This document shows, piece by piece, positions 33,725-42,290 of a stretch of 64,000 nt of DNA. Below the pieces are notes generated by a model. It searched no databases and was not told the origin of the DNA. It was given only the letters and a program-made list of their open reading frames with translations. The DNA comes from Chloroflexota bacterium (GTDB taxonomy: Bacteria; Chloroflexota; Anaerolineae; Anaerolineales; Villigracilaceae): contig JACRLC010000058.1 in NCBI GenBank assembly GCA_016235425.1, positions 1 to 64,000 on the forward strand. The letters run 5' to 3'. The position numbers and the translations under genes were made by a program. How positions within the stretch are numbered: the first letter of the stretch is position 1; each line of letters begins with the position of its first letter.

Positions 33725-33808
33725 GTTGGAATTTTGTCAATTACATCCTATGTCTTTCGTTATGCCTAAACTTCGTTTTTTAGAGCCTGACCGACTCCAA
33801 CAATTGGG

Positions 33809-34442
33809 TTAGCTGTAATTATTCTTACCCGCTTCCTTTTTAGCATCAAGCTTGATATCCTGCCACAAGCGGTTGGTATCTTCCCCTAATCTTTGAGCGT
33901 ACTCATCAATTTGAGATTCTCTTAAATCGGAATCCTTTTTTGAATAATGAAAAACCATAATGTCAAATATGTCCGTTTCGTGCTTACGTGAACGCCCCCT
34001 CTTTCCACGCCATTAATTTTCCAATTATGACATCCTCGACGCGAGCACACCAGACATCAAAAGGTTCTGCGCCGGAAACTTCCACCGACTGCCGGACGCG
34101 TCGGTCAAAAGCGGGACGATAATCCAGCGTGCCGCTGAGCGGCATCAGGTCTGCCTTCTCACCGCGCTCGGTGTCAATGATATTGAACATGATACCCATA
34201 TCAATTGAATTCTGGATCATCACCGGGTCGGCATAATACCGAGGAAGCGGGTATATATCCGATAAAGCCTGGACATGTTGCGCAGAAAGATCCACCACAA
34301 TATCAATGTCATAAGTAACACGATTGATCCCATATACCGTGCCGGCAAATGCACCGATTATCATGTAAGGCGCATTTATATCCTCAAGCGTTTTTAGGAT
34401 ATCCACAAACAGGCTCAAATCTGGTTTGCGTTTATCTGGCAC
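33809..34442 (-). pseudogene. Nucleotidyltransferase, frameshifted in a G-run
   Basis: The uninterrupted part (33984-34442, 152 aa) is a nucleotidyltransferase-fold protein: YMIIGAFAGTVYGINRVTYDIDIVVDL with the G-x-x-A and DIDIVVD metal site, and VEDVIIGKLMAWKEG at the usual position. It then stops abruptly. Removing one G from the GGGGG run (33995-33999 on the plus strand) restores the frame: EGRSRKHETDIFDIMVF continues to a stop at 33809, the family's normal length. So a +1 indel in a homopolymer has broken the gene, unless it is an assembly error or phase variation. It overlaps its small partner gene by 11 bp. Confidence 0.75.
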
Positions 34443-34644
34443 GTGCTAACTCCTCCAGCACCTTTATATTCAGCATATTTATCGTCAAATCAGGATATTT
34501 TTTCCGCATTCGCCCGCGTATCATTCCGACCGCGAGATCGCGCGCATCCAACATAACGCGAATCCGCTTGTGTGCGGGCAAAGCAAGTAACAACTTCAAT
34601 TGTTCGCGGTCTATAGTGTGAGGGCGAAAAATGCGCTCGGCCAT
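34432..34644 (-). CDS. Small partner of the nucleotidyltransferase
   Basis: 70 residues, basic, mostly helical (EQLKLLLALPAHKRIRVMLDARDLAVGMIRGRMRKKYPD). Similar short proteins commonly sit before such nucleotidyltransferases, suggesting a two-component toxin-antitoxin-like unit, but the function is not known. ATG 34644 is 7 nt after a consensus -10 box; the in-frame GTG at 34650 would begin before the expected TSS. Confidence 0.65.
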   Translation of the reverse strand: MAERIFRPHTIDREQLKLLLALPAHKRIRVMLDARDLAVGMIRGRMRKKYPDLTINMLNIKVLEELARAR

Positions 34645-34657
34645 GGGCACGATTATA
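34645..34657 (-). promoter_or_regulatory. -10 box for a leaderless small-partner mRNA
   Basis: Minus strand TATAAT (34657-34652) ends 7 nt before ATG 34644. Confidence 0.55.
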
Positions 34658-34752
34658 TACTGAACGCAACCTGAGGTACAGATAACGCCTGCGAAGCATC
34701 GGCTATGTTGATCACCAAATCGGTTGGAGATTTCAAATTTCAGGAAGCAGAC

Positions 34753-35529
34753 CTATCGTCCCGCGTGAAGCGGAAGATCTTTCATAAAACGGGAGATCAA
34801 ATCGGCTGTCAAATCCGGTTCCTCGAGCATCAGCATGTGACCCGCTCCTTCCACAACTTCGAGGCGGGAGTCTGCAATCCCATCCCGCAGGGACTCGGAA
34901 AATTTGAGGGGCGTCATCCTGTCCTCCGTGCCGCAGATGATCAACGCAGGGGCTTTGATCTGCCCAAGTTGATCCATCGCATTGAAAGTATCACATGCCA
35001 GAAAATCCCCGTGCAAAACCTGCGGGGTCGTCCCGGCCATTCGCTGTGTCGAGAGTTCTTTTACCCGTTGAGATACGCGGGGACTAAAAGAGTAGTGGTT
35101 GATCAATTGAACGGTTGACACAAAAGTATCCGGCTTGCTCACACCCTCCAAAATCGCAGGCGCGACGCGTAATTTTGCGCCGCCGCCAATCAAAACAAGG
35201 CCAGCCACATTTTGTGGATAATTCAGGGCAAGCGTCATGGCGATGCCGCTTCCCATCGAATGACCCGCGATGACAGCGCTGTGAATTTCGAGCGCCTTCA
35301 TAAACGCGGCCACGTCGTCCGCATATGCCTGGATGGATTGCCTGCCTGTTCCCTCGGATTTGCCATGCCCCGGCAGGTCAACTGCATACACGCGCAGACC
35401 ACCCAGCCTGCGAACTTGCGGCGGCCACGATAAATGAAACCCGCCCGCTCCGTGGATCAGGATCACGGGCGGGCGGGTTGTATTTTCAATTCCGCGAACG
35501 AAATAGTAGAGGCCTTCGATAACCGGCAT
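34753..35529 (-). CDS. Alpha/beta hydrolase
   Basis: 258 residues. Oxyanion segment VILIHGAGG, nucleophile motif AGHSMGSG (Ser about residue 97), acid in ICGTEDRMTP and catalytic His in EGAGHMLMLEEP: a complete triad. Substrate is unknown; the size fits esterases or C-C hydrolases of the MhpC/BioH group. It starts 3 bp after the sensor kinase gene, so the two are co-transcribed. Confidence 0.9.
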   Translation of the reverse strand: MPVIEGLYYFVRGIENTTRPPVILIHGAGGFHLSWPPQVRRLGGLRVYAVDLPGHGKSEGTGRQSIQAYADDVAAFMKALEIHSAVIAGHSMGSGIAMTLALNYPQNVAGLVLIGGGAKLRVAPAILEGVSKPDTFVSTVQLINHYSFSPRVSQRVKELSTQRMAGTTPQVLHGDFLACDTFNAMDQLGQIKAPALIICGTEDRMTPLKFSESLRDGIADSRLEVVEGAGHMLMLEEPDLTADLISRFMKDLPLHAGR

Positions 35530-35532
35530 GAC

Positions 35533-37284
35533 TTATTTCTTGCGCCGCGCGTGGTGCAGGCGGTCTGCGGCTTCCTCGGTGAAGGGAATATAAACGGACA
35601 CCTTCGTCCCCTGGCCGGGTGTGGAATCAACCTGCAACACCCCATTGACCAGTTCCGTGCGTTCCCGCAAATTGACCATGCCAAGACTGCTGCTGGAACG
35701 TTTGTCGTAGGCTTCCATCACCGTCTTCACATCGAAGCCCACACCGTCGTCCACGATCTCAAGCAGGGCGAGGCCTGCATCCACCTGCTTCAACCGAACG
35801 GCAATCGCGGCGGCGTTGGCGTGCTTGCGCGCGTTGTTGACCGCTTCCTCGATGATGTAAAAGATCACGCCCTGCTTGCCCATTTCGAGCTGGTTTGTCA
35901 CACGTTCTTCCACGCTGATCGTTACCTTCTGGTTGAACGTCTCCTGCATTTTATCGGCCATGGATTGCAATGCCGCCGCGAGACCCTGCGACTCAAGGAT
36001 GAGCGGGCGCAGGGTGAACAGCATGTGACGGATTTCCTTGGTGGTGCGGTGCGCCAGTTCTTCCAGTTTTACAAGCTCCTCGCCTGCGGATTTCGTATCC
36101 TTTGTCATCATGCGGCGGGTGAGATTGATGCGCATCGCCATTGCCGCAACGGACTGCGTGGGGCCGTCGTGCAGGTCGCGCGCGAGCTTCTTGCGCGCCT
36201 CTTCGTGCACTTCCACCATGCGTTCCTTCTCTTCCACCAAATCCTGATATAAACGCGCGTTTTGAACGGCGATCACGGACTGGCGTCCGATGATATCGAG
36301 CAGGTCGCGCCGGTCTGGCGTGAAATAATTAGGATCGGGATGCGCGAACAACAACGCGCCGTAAACGTTGAACCCGCTTCGCAGTGGAAAACAATAGGCT
36401 GTGGTGCAATTCCGCAGGGCAACCACCCGGCCCAGTTCGGGGTCGTAACCGATATCCTTCGTGATGATCGGCTCGCCCTCGTCAAAGACCCTTTTCAAAA
36501 TGCCTTCACTGCCGTCGAAGGTCACACGCAGGTCAGCGGTGGTAAAACGCCGCGCAGAACCGATGCGAAGTTTTCCACCCTTGAATAACATCACCGCGCC
36601 CACCAGCGGATCGTGGACCGCCTCGCCTGGATTCTCGTTAAGCGCCACCGCCCCCATATCCAGCGCGGATTCGAGCACACGCTTGTAACTCAAAGTGGCG
36701 GCCAGGGTGGAGGTCAATTCATAGATGGCGCGTAGGCGCTCGGTCTGGATGCGGCGTCTTTTTTCCTCCGAATCCAGCCAGATCTCGCGGTTATGGCGCA
36801 TGTGTACGATCATGCGGCGTCCCATGAAACCGAACAACCCGCCCAGCACCGCCATGATGGCCGCGATCGTCGTCGCGATGGGTAAATCTGCCGAATTCTG
36901 ATAACCGATGTAAACCACAAGCCCCGCAAACATCACCGCGCCCAGCAAGCCGCCCAGCAACTCGAAATATATTGAACCGGTCAAAATCGGCAGGAGTCCT
37001 GCCCAAAAAGCAGGCCCTCTCAAACCTCCCTGAACCCAGAAGAACGCGCCCGCCATGGCCAAATCGATTGCAAAGCTGATGCGCCGATGGTACGTGACGC
37101 GCATGTTCAAGCTGGCAAGCGCAGTCATGAATAAATTCCAGGCGATCAGCAGACCCAGGGGCCAGGCAGTGGAAATTTCCAGTTTAGTCCCCAAACCAAG
37201 CGATACGACCAGGGCAACCAACATGATCCATCGCAGGGAGATGGCAAACCAGTCGGCCATGTAGGGGCTGTCGTATTTACGCAT
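35533..37284 (-). CDS. Membrane sensor histidine kinase (NarL-type, HisKA_3) with GAF
   Basis: 583 residues: five or six N-terminal membrane helices (to about residue 155), a linker helix, a GAF domain (about 195-345), a HisKA_3 dimerisation helix with the phospho-accepting His in KLARDLHDGPTQS (about 385), and a HATPase_c domain with EEAVNNARKHANA (N box) and DDGVGFD (G1). Kinases of this class phosphorylate LuxR-type response regulators; none is adjacent. ATG 37284 follows a promoter with -35 TTGCCT, 17-bp spacer and -10 TATGAT. Confidence 0.9.
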   Translation of the reverse strand: MRKYDSPYMADWFAISLRWIMLVALVVSLGLGTKLEISTAWPLGLLIAWNLFMTALASLNMRVTYHRRISFAIDLAMAGAFFWVQGGLRGPAFWAGLLPILTGSIYFELLGGLLGAVMFAGLVVYIGYQNSADLPIATTIAAIMAVLGGLFGFMGRRMIVHMRHNREIWLDSEEKRRRIQTERLRAIYELTSTLAATLSYKRVLESALDMGAVALNENPGEAVHDPLVGAVMLFKGGKLRIGSARRFTTADLRVTFDGSEGILKRVFDEGEPIITKDIGYDPELGRVVALRNCTTAYCFPLRSGFNVYGALLFAHPDPNYFTPDRRDLLDIIGRQSVIAVQNARLYQDLVEEKERMVEVHEEARKKLARDLHDGPTQSVAAMAMRINLTRRMMTKDTKSAGEELVKLEELAHRTTKEIRHMLFTLRPLILESQGLAAALQSMADKMQETFNQKVTISVEERVTNQLEMGKQGVIFYIIEEAVNNARKHANAAAIAVRLKQVDAGLALLEIVDDGVGFDVKTVMEAYDKRSSSSLGMVNLRERTELVNGVLQVDSTPGQGTKVSVYIPFTEEAADRLHHARRKK

Positions 37285-37292
37285 AGTTCTCA

Positions 37293-37321
37293 ATCATAAC
37301 GAAAAACACTTGCGAAGGCAA
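37293..37321 (-). promoter_or_regulatory. Promoter of the sensor kinase-hydrolase operon
   Basis: Minus strand -35 TTGCCT (37321-37316), 17-bp spacer, -10 TATGAT (37298-37293), 8 nt from the ATG. The leader would be about 1-2 nt. Confidence 0.5.
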
Positions 37322-37361
37322 CGAGCGGACGTTACAGGTGGATTACACCTTACGGATTCGG

Positions 37362-38090
37362 CTAAATTTCATATCCCATTCGCGACAAATATACCCCAAA
37401 TTTTTCCTTCAAAATGGCCTGCTGTTCCGCAGTGTATGACTCACGGAACCGGCCGATCTTGCCCTTATAAAAATGCAGACCCTGTTGCCCCTCCCCCGCG
37501 CCCGGGCGATATTGTTCGATCACCGCGCGGACCTCCGGCCTGCTCCCGTCTAATTTCAGGTATTCCACCAGTTTAGCTGATTCCGTTTCATAATTCAACA
37601 ACAAATCTTCGTAGCGTGCGGCCAGAACTTTCTTTTCATTCATCCACTTTTCCCAGATATGCACATAATCCACGATAAAGTCCATGCTCTTTTGGAAATC
37701 AACCAGGTGCGAAAAGGCATTGGGCCGTCCCTTCGCCAGCGTACGCTGTCCAAATTCAAAGGCCGATAGCATGGCATCGCGCGGGTCGCGGTAAATGTAG
37801 GTGGGGCGAAGCAGACCGAAGGTCGAGAGAAGACGCGACGCGGCTGTCGGGCTGGAATGCGCTTTGATCACGAAAGTCCTGCCCAACAGCGCCGGCACGC
37901 TGACCAGCGTCAATCGCCGCGGCGAAAGCACACCAATATTGCAATTGACTTCGGTCAGGATCTTCTGCAAACGATATTTCTCGCGTATCTCGCGCGCATC
38001 GACACTACCCGCGGTCTTCATCAAATCGTTGATGAGATTGTAGTGCCATCCCGAACCCGCGCGCGGCATACCGACAGATAAAACGATCAT
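37362..38090 (-). CDS. Sulfotransferase family protein (1)
   Basis: 242 residues from the ATG that overlaps the upstream gene stop (GAGGAG upstream). PAPS-dependent sulfotransferase-like P-loop at the N-terminus (VLSVGMPRAGSGWHYNLI), then the 3'-phosphate-binding TYIYRDPRDAMLSAFEF, and a C-terminal GRFRESYT segment typical of cytosolic sulfotransferases. It presumably transfers sulfate to a polysaccharide or lipid made by the cluster. The longer frame upstream is a translated CTC-type repeat and is not a gene start. Confidence 0.85.
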   Translation of the reverse strand: MIVLSVGMPRAGSGWHYNLINDLMKTAGSVDAREIREKYRLQKILTEVNCNIGVLSPRRLTLVSVPALLGRTFVIKAHSSPTAASRLLSTFGLLRPTYIYRDPRDAMLSAFEFGQRTLAKGRPNAFSHLVDFQKSMDFIVDYVHIWEKWMNEKKVLAARYEDLLLNYETESAKLVEYLKLDGSRPEVRAVIEQYRPGAGEGQQGLHFYKGKIGRFRESYTAEQQAILKEKFGVYLSRMGYEI

Positions 38091-39568
38091 GAACACTCCT
38101 CGTCCTCGCCCCGATCCTTCTCGCGCTGGGAGAGGGGCAAGGGGTGAGGGAATGATAATCCCGCCAAAATCCCCGGAATTAACCAAATATTGGGCGTGGC
38201 GAGCGAATCCTGGGTCACATTATACAGGGCAATCGCCAGCCAGGCGAAGAGACCCGCCACGCCGAGAAAACGAAGAATATCTTTTTGGCGCAACACAGAA
38301 AGCGCATCAGCAAGCACCGAAAATTGAAAAACGATGAACAAAACAAAACCCGCCAATCCCGTTTCTGCGAGCAGGCGCACGTACATGTTTTTGGGATTCG
38401 GATACAAACGGCTTTCGGGATTCAATTGCTTCGCGATCTCCGGCACGGTGGTCAACGTCCAATCGGGCAGGTTGGCGTAAATGTGGAAGCCGCTCGCGCC
38501 GAGTCCCACGCCCGTGATGGGATGTTCCTCAAACGCGGCCATCGCGCCGGTGGCGTACGCGCTTCGTCCGCCCGCATTGATGCCCACCAGATATTCAGTG
38601 AGGTCATCCGCCGAGGTCTCCCACAGGCGGCGAAAGTAATTCTTCTGTGAAAGAAACACAAACGACCCGGCAAGCACGCCAATCACCGTCACAACCAGGC
38701 CGAGCCGCACAAGCCATGCAGTTGTACCGCGGCGAAAACCGCCGAAGAACCACGTCCAAACGGAGCGCAGGGCGCCGCGGCCAATGAAGAGGAAGGTCAA
38801 TGCCGAAACGCCAAGAGCAACCAGCAGTCCGCCGCGCGAGTAGGTGGCGAGAATGACAAGGAAAGATAATGCCAGTAAAACGGGTTCCAGCCACTTCACT
38901 CGCGTGAGGCGGAAATTCGTCAACAGCGCGGCGAACAGCCAGGGCAGGTACATCGTTGTAATTTGCCCGGCGAGCCAGGCAGGTTCGTAAGCCATGCCCG
39001 AAATGCGGTTCGTGCGGACGAGTTCGCGCATCGAAAACGCCAGTTGCCAGTGCGTCACCATTTCTTTTTGGAGCAGGTTCGTGTAAAACGTGACGGCCTG
39101 CAAACCGATCCACAACAGGTCAACACCGAAGCCCGCGAGAATCCATTTGAATGTGAATTTGAGGTCTTCTTCATCGCGGTTCATCCACGCGGCTGAAATG
39201 AAGAAGACGATCCCGATGAGGAGAGTGACCCACGCACGGACCGCGCGGCCGGAATAGGTTTGCCCGCGCAACGGGATCGGGTCAAACAGGACGCCGAGGC
39301 TGGTGACCGTTAAAACAACCAGCGCGAAGGCCCCAAGCAGAATCGTGCTCCCCGTCCACGGAAAGGGACGCGCGCCGCGTATCCATTGGATGAGCAAGAC
39401 CGGAAGAAGCAGAGCCAGCGGATACAACGATAACGGGCGGACGAGGGTATCTTCACCGAGAAATGGGAAATAACGAAAACTGGTGACAGGCAGGGTGAGA
39501 AGAGCCGCGCCCCAGAGGATGCGGGAAAGTTTATCGAGGGTGACGAAAGAGAGTGAGAAGGTTTTCAT
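38087..39568 (-). CDS. O-antigen ligase/polymerase family protein (Wzy/WaaL-like)
   Basis: 493 residues, about 11-12 membrane helices with the large Wzy_C extracellular loop containing GGRSAYATGAMAAFEEHPITGVGLGASGF; the H-P-x-x-G-x-G motif is the hallmark of O-antigen ligase/polymerase enzymes. It would polymerise or attach glycan repeat units outside the membrane. The last about 20 residues (after AGLSF) come from a CTC-type repeat, so the natural C-terminus has been altered. Overlaps the sulfotransferase gene by 4 bp. Confidence 0.87.
   Translation of the reverse strand: MKTFSLSFVTLDKLSRILWGAALLTLPVTSFRYFPFLGEDTLVRPLSLYPLALLLPVLLIQWIRGARPFPWTGSTILLGAFALVVLTVTSLGVLFDPIPLRGQTYSGRAVRAWVTLLIGIVFFISAAWMNRDEEDLKFTFKWILAGFGVDLLWIGLQAVTFYTNLLQKEMVTHWQLAFSMRELVRTNRISGMAYEPAWLAGQITTMYLPWLFAALLTNFRLTRVKWLEPVLLALSFLVILATYSRGGLLVALGVSALTFLFIGRGALRSVWTWFFGGFRRGTTAWLVRLGLVVTVIGVLAGSFVFLSQKNYFRRLWETSADDLTEYLVGINAGGRSAYATGAMAAFEEHPITGVGLGASGFHIYANLPDWTLTTVPEIAKQLNPESRLYPNPKNMYVRLLAETGLAGFVLFIVFQFSVLADALSVLRQKDILRFLGVAGLFAWLAIALYNVTQDSLATPNIWLIPGILAGLSFPHPLPLSQREKDRGEDEECS
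38104..38151. repeat. CTC-type hairpin repeat at the 3' end of the ligase gene
   Basis: Degenerate copy: CCTCGCCCC ... CTGGGAGAGGGGCAAGGGGTGAGG. It provides the last codons of the O-antigen ligase gene. Confidence 0.65.
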
Positions 39569-39578
39569 CTTTTGAAAT

Positions 39579-39722
39579 GTCGTTGCGAGCGCATTGTGCG
39601 AAGCAACCCCCCGTTTAACGAGAATTTCTTATCGAGAAGTCTTCGCCATTTAATCGGGGGTTGCTTCGTCGGGAAGCACACCCTTCTCGGAATCCCGCCG
39701 TAATTTGGCGGGGCAATGACAT
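39579..39722. repeat. ~144-bp MITE-like palindromic element
   Basis: Begins GTCGTTGCGAGCGCATTGTGCG, split by internal arms GCGAAGCAACCCCC / GGGGGTTGCTTCGTCG, and ends GGGGCAATGACATGAC. The terminal GTCGTTGC/GCAATGAC inversion, the size and the lack of coding potential resemble small non-autonomous elements. No transposase is in the window. Confidence 0.6.
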
Positions 39723-39729
39723 GACACTT

Positions 39730-40347
39730 TTATTTTTTATCATGACTAAAAAATAAAACAACCAACGCGCTGATAAACCAAAAACCAACCGTACCGGCAA
39801 GCAGGTATGTGCTGAGCGGGATACTGCGTTCCACAGGCAAATCCGCAGACTGGGTGACTTCGACTTTGATGAATGAATTCAAACCATCTGATTGGCTGAT
39901 GTTTGCGAGCGCACCTTCGGCAAAGGCTTCGGCCCAATTGGACGCAAGGGTCTGTGCGCGTTCCGCATTTTTGTCATCGGCGTAGAAATGCCAGCCTGCC
40001 TCGCCAGGCTGGCTGAGTTGCAGTTTGTCGTTGCGCAACTCGCCGATGGTGGTGTTCCCGTCTGCATCTACGACGGTTCGTAGAACATCATCTGACCAGG
40101 CAATTTCCTTCAGCTTGCGCGTTTCGCGTTCGAGATAATAGAACTGCTGGCGGTCGGTATCCTGCGGCCAGGCCTGCTCAAGGTTGAAGTCCACGTTGAC
40201 GGTGGCGCGGGCGCGATAGGGCGGCGGAGCAATAAAATAAACAGCGGCGCCGAGCAACGCGCCGATGACCGCGCTCAAAACCCAGAAACGCCATGCTTTG
40301 AGCAGGCGGATAAGGTTTTCGAGGGAGGGAGGAGAGAAGATGTTCAT
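39730..40347 (-). CDS. Chain-length determinant (Wzz-like) protein
   Basis: 205 residues. Two membrane helices, near residues 19-37 (FWVLSAVIGALLGAAVYFI) and 180-202, flank an extracellular helical domain with the Wzz-type start YRARATVNVDFN after a proline-rich first helix exit (APPPYRA). Such proteins set polymer length during Wzx/Wzy export. ATG 40347 was chosen because it is the first Met before the membrane helix. There is no C-terminal tyrosine kinase domain. Confidence 0.8.
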   Translation of the reverse strand: MNIFSPPSLENLIRLLKAWRFWVLSAVIGALLGAAVYFIAPPPYRARATVNVDFNLEQAWPQDTDRQQFYYLERETRKLKEIAWSDDVLRTVVDADGNTTIGELRNDKLQLSQPGEAGWHFYADDKNAERAQTLASNWAEAFAEGALANISQSDGLNSFIKVEVTQSADLPVERSIPLSTYLLAGTVGFWFISALVVLFFSHDKK

Positions 40348-40462
40348 GGAAAAGTCGAATTCAGAATGATGAAGGATGAATGGTGCGTGTTGCGTTGTTT
40401 CCGTGTTTTCGCGTCTACCATTACATAGACGGAACACGCAACACGCTACATATCAGGCGCGC

Positions 40463-41239
40463 CTATTTTATACCAAGCCTGTTTCTCCTCCGCCAGTTCC
40501 AGAGTGGGGCGATGAGTTTGCGAACGTAGTATTTTGCAACGATGATCGAGAAGAAACTGCCGCCATCGCGATAGTGGACGCGAAGCATGTCCGGCCAGCA
40601 TCGGTCGTCTGCGGTGATGGTTTTGCCGGAGGTGTGCAGGCGGAAGTTTGCCCAGGTTTGGCCTGGAAGATATTTTATCTGCGAATGCGCCGCGATGCGC
40701 GTCCACAGGTCGTAGTCCATGGCGAAGTAAAAGGATGGGTCGAGCGGGCCAACCTGTTTCCACAAGTCTGCGCGGAAGAACATGGTTTGTTGCGGGATGT
40801 GGACGTAGCCTGCGCGCAGGCGGCGCTGGTCCGTTTGCGCGGCGGGGAATTTGCCGATGACCTGTCCCTCTTCGTTGATGTAATTGCAGTCGCTGTAAAC
40901 CATGCCAACCTCGGGATGTTCCTGCAAATATTCCACCGCGGCAGAGACCGCGCCTGCGTTGTAGGTGTCATCCGAGTTCAGCCATGCAAGGATTTCGCCG
41001 TTGGCACGGGCAAAGCCTTTGTTGATGGCGTCAGTCTGGCCTCTGTCTTTTTCGCTGACCCACCAGGCAAGTTTGCTTTCATGCTTTTTGATGATGTCCA
41101 CACTGCCATCCAGCGAGCCGCCATCCACAATGAGGTATTCGAGGCGCGGGTAATCCTGCGCCAGGACGGATTGCATCGTTGCTTCGAGATAGCGCGCCTG
41201 ATTGAAGGAGGGGGTGATGATGGAGACGAGAGGGGGCAT
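40463..41239 (-). CDS. Family 2 glycosyltransferase
   Basis: 258 residues, GT-A fold. VSIITPSFNQARYLEATMQSVL, YLIVDGGSLDGS, the GILAWLNSDDTYN segment with the DxD-like SDD, and the acceptor loop IPQQTMFFRADLW are typical of GT2 enzymes adding sugars to a lipid-linked glycan. Cytoplasmic; the C-terminus is strongly basic and probably touches the membrane. Confidence 0.93.
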   Translation of the reverse strand: MPPLVSIITPSFNQARYLEATMQSVLAQDYPRLEYLIVDGGSLDGSVDIIKKHESKLAWWVSEKDRGQTDAINKGFARANGEILAWLNSDDTYNAGAVSAAVEYLQEHPEVGMVYSDCNYINEEGQVIGKFPAAQTDQRRLRAGYVHIPQQTMFFRADLWKQVGPLDPSFYFAMDYDLWTRIAAHSQIKYLPGQTWANFRLHTSGKTITADDRCWPDMLRVHYRDGGSFFSIIVAKYYVRKLIAPLWNWRRRNRLGIK

Positions 41240-41286
41240 TAGTTGGGTAGTTCGATAGTTCAGTAGTTTGGTAGTTGGGAGTTAGG
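41240..41286. repeat. 8-bp periodic repeat (TAGTTNNN)
   Basis: TAGTTGGG, TAGTTCGA, TAGTTCAG, TAGTTTGG, TAGTTGGG then AGTTAGG, directly before the GT2 start codon on the minus strand. It matches, in the opposite orientation, the octamers before glyA-gcvT. Confidence 0.8.
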
Positions 41287-41342
41287 TTGTTGGACGAGGG
41301 ATGAAAGAGGAAAGGGGAAAGAAAGAAGCGGTCGAGGGGTGA

Positions 41343-42290
41343 CTACCATTCGCTGTCTGCGTAAAAGAGACTTGAAACAGATTCAGTGATCTGGCGGATG
41401 CGGGTGATTTCGTCGGTGCTCAGGCGTTTCTTCCAGTTGTCCATGTTGGCGCGGCTGTCCAGTTTTACCGAATGGGTTTTCTTCTTCGATAGCTCGGCTG
41501 GGTTTTCGGAACTGCTGGAGTTCAGGATGGTTTTTTCTACCCTGGAAGTGAAGTCCATGCCGAGGGATTGGTACAACTCTCTGTAGCCGCGCACGGGGTC
41601 GAGGGAAAGGTCTTCGTGGCGGACCACTTTGAAATCGGCCAGCAGGTTCGAGGTCCGGTGAACGACGCGGTAGATCATCCGCCAGAGTAATGCCGATTGG
41701 CCGATGATGTCGCCGGGCTGAGTCGCTTCCATGTCGGCGCGGTCCTCTTCAAGATGATCGCGCATGAGCATGGGCTGTTCGAGCAGGTCGCGAAAATCAA
41801 ACGGCCAGTTCAAGCGTTTGAGACTGCTGGCAAAGCCCGCCGGGTGACGAACTGTGACAACGACCCTGCAATTCAATCGCTCTGCAAACCAGGGCGTGGA
41901 AAAAACCGCGAAGGGGTCCTTGAGCAGGGGGCGCTGGCCCTGCATCTCGCCCACAAAAAAAACGTGAAAGTCGCGTCCCATGCGGAGGAAGTCGCGCCAC
42001 GATTGAATGGAACGGATCTCATGCAGGATGTGATAGCGAAAGTCGAGCAGTTCGTGGAAGGGCTGCAGGTAGTCCGCTTCGTTTTCTTTTGTGATGTAGG
42101 TATACCAGTGTTTGACCGGTGCACGAAAAACACCGGGACGATGCAGGACATTGAGCGGCTCGCTGATGTAGGCGGTATCGGGGTTGGACGAAAGCATTTT
42201 TCCAACCCAGGTTGTGCCTGAGCGGTGTGCGCCTGTGACAAGGATGGGGATCGGATAGTTACTGGTTGTAGTAGTCATCAAGGTACTCAT
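41343..42290 (-). CDS. Sulfotransferase family protein (2)
   Basis: About 315 residues. P-loop ILVTGAHRSGTTWVGKML binds the 5'-phosphosulfate of PAPS, VVVTVRHPAGFASSLKRL the 3'-phosphate, and the C-terminal FYADSEW ends the fold. It resembles glycan sulfotransferases (Sulfotransfer_3). Starts at 42290 or 42278 (MSTLMTTTT) overlap the upstream gene; the choice is uncertain. With the second sulfotransferase 3 kb away it points to sulfation of the cluster's polysaccharide. Confidence 0.88.
   Translation of the reverse strand: MSTLMTTTTSNYPIPILVTGAHRSGTTWVGKMLSSNPDTAYISEPLNVLHRPGVFRAPVKHWYTYITKENEADYLQPFHELLDFRYHILHEIRSIQSWRDFLRMGRDFHVFFVGEMQGQRPLLKDPFAVFSTPWFAERLNCRVVVTVRHPAGFASSLKRLNWPFDFRDLLEQPMLMRDHLEEDRADMEATQPGDIIGQSALLWRMIYRVVHRTSNLLADFKVVRHEDLSLDPVRGYRELYQSLGMDFTSRVEKTILNSSSSENPAELSKKKTHSVKLDSRANMDNWKKRLSTDEITRIRQITESVSSLFYADSEW

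Noticed and set aside
35434-36252. 272-codon plus-strand ORF opposite the sensor kinase
   Set aside because: Antisense to the HisKA/HATPase region; no start signal.
38091-38186. N-terminal extension of the sulfotransferase
   Set aside because: It is a translation of a CTC-type repeat; the P-loop begins directly after ATG 38090.
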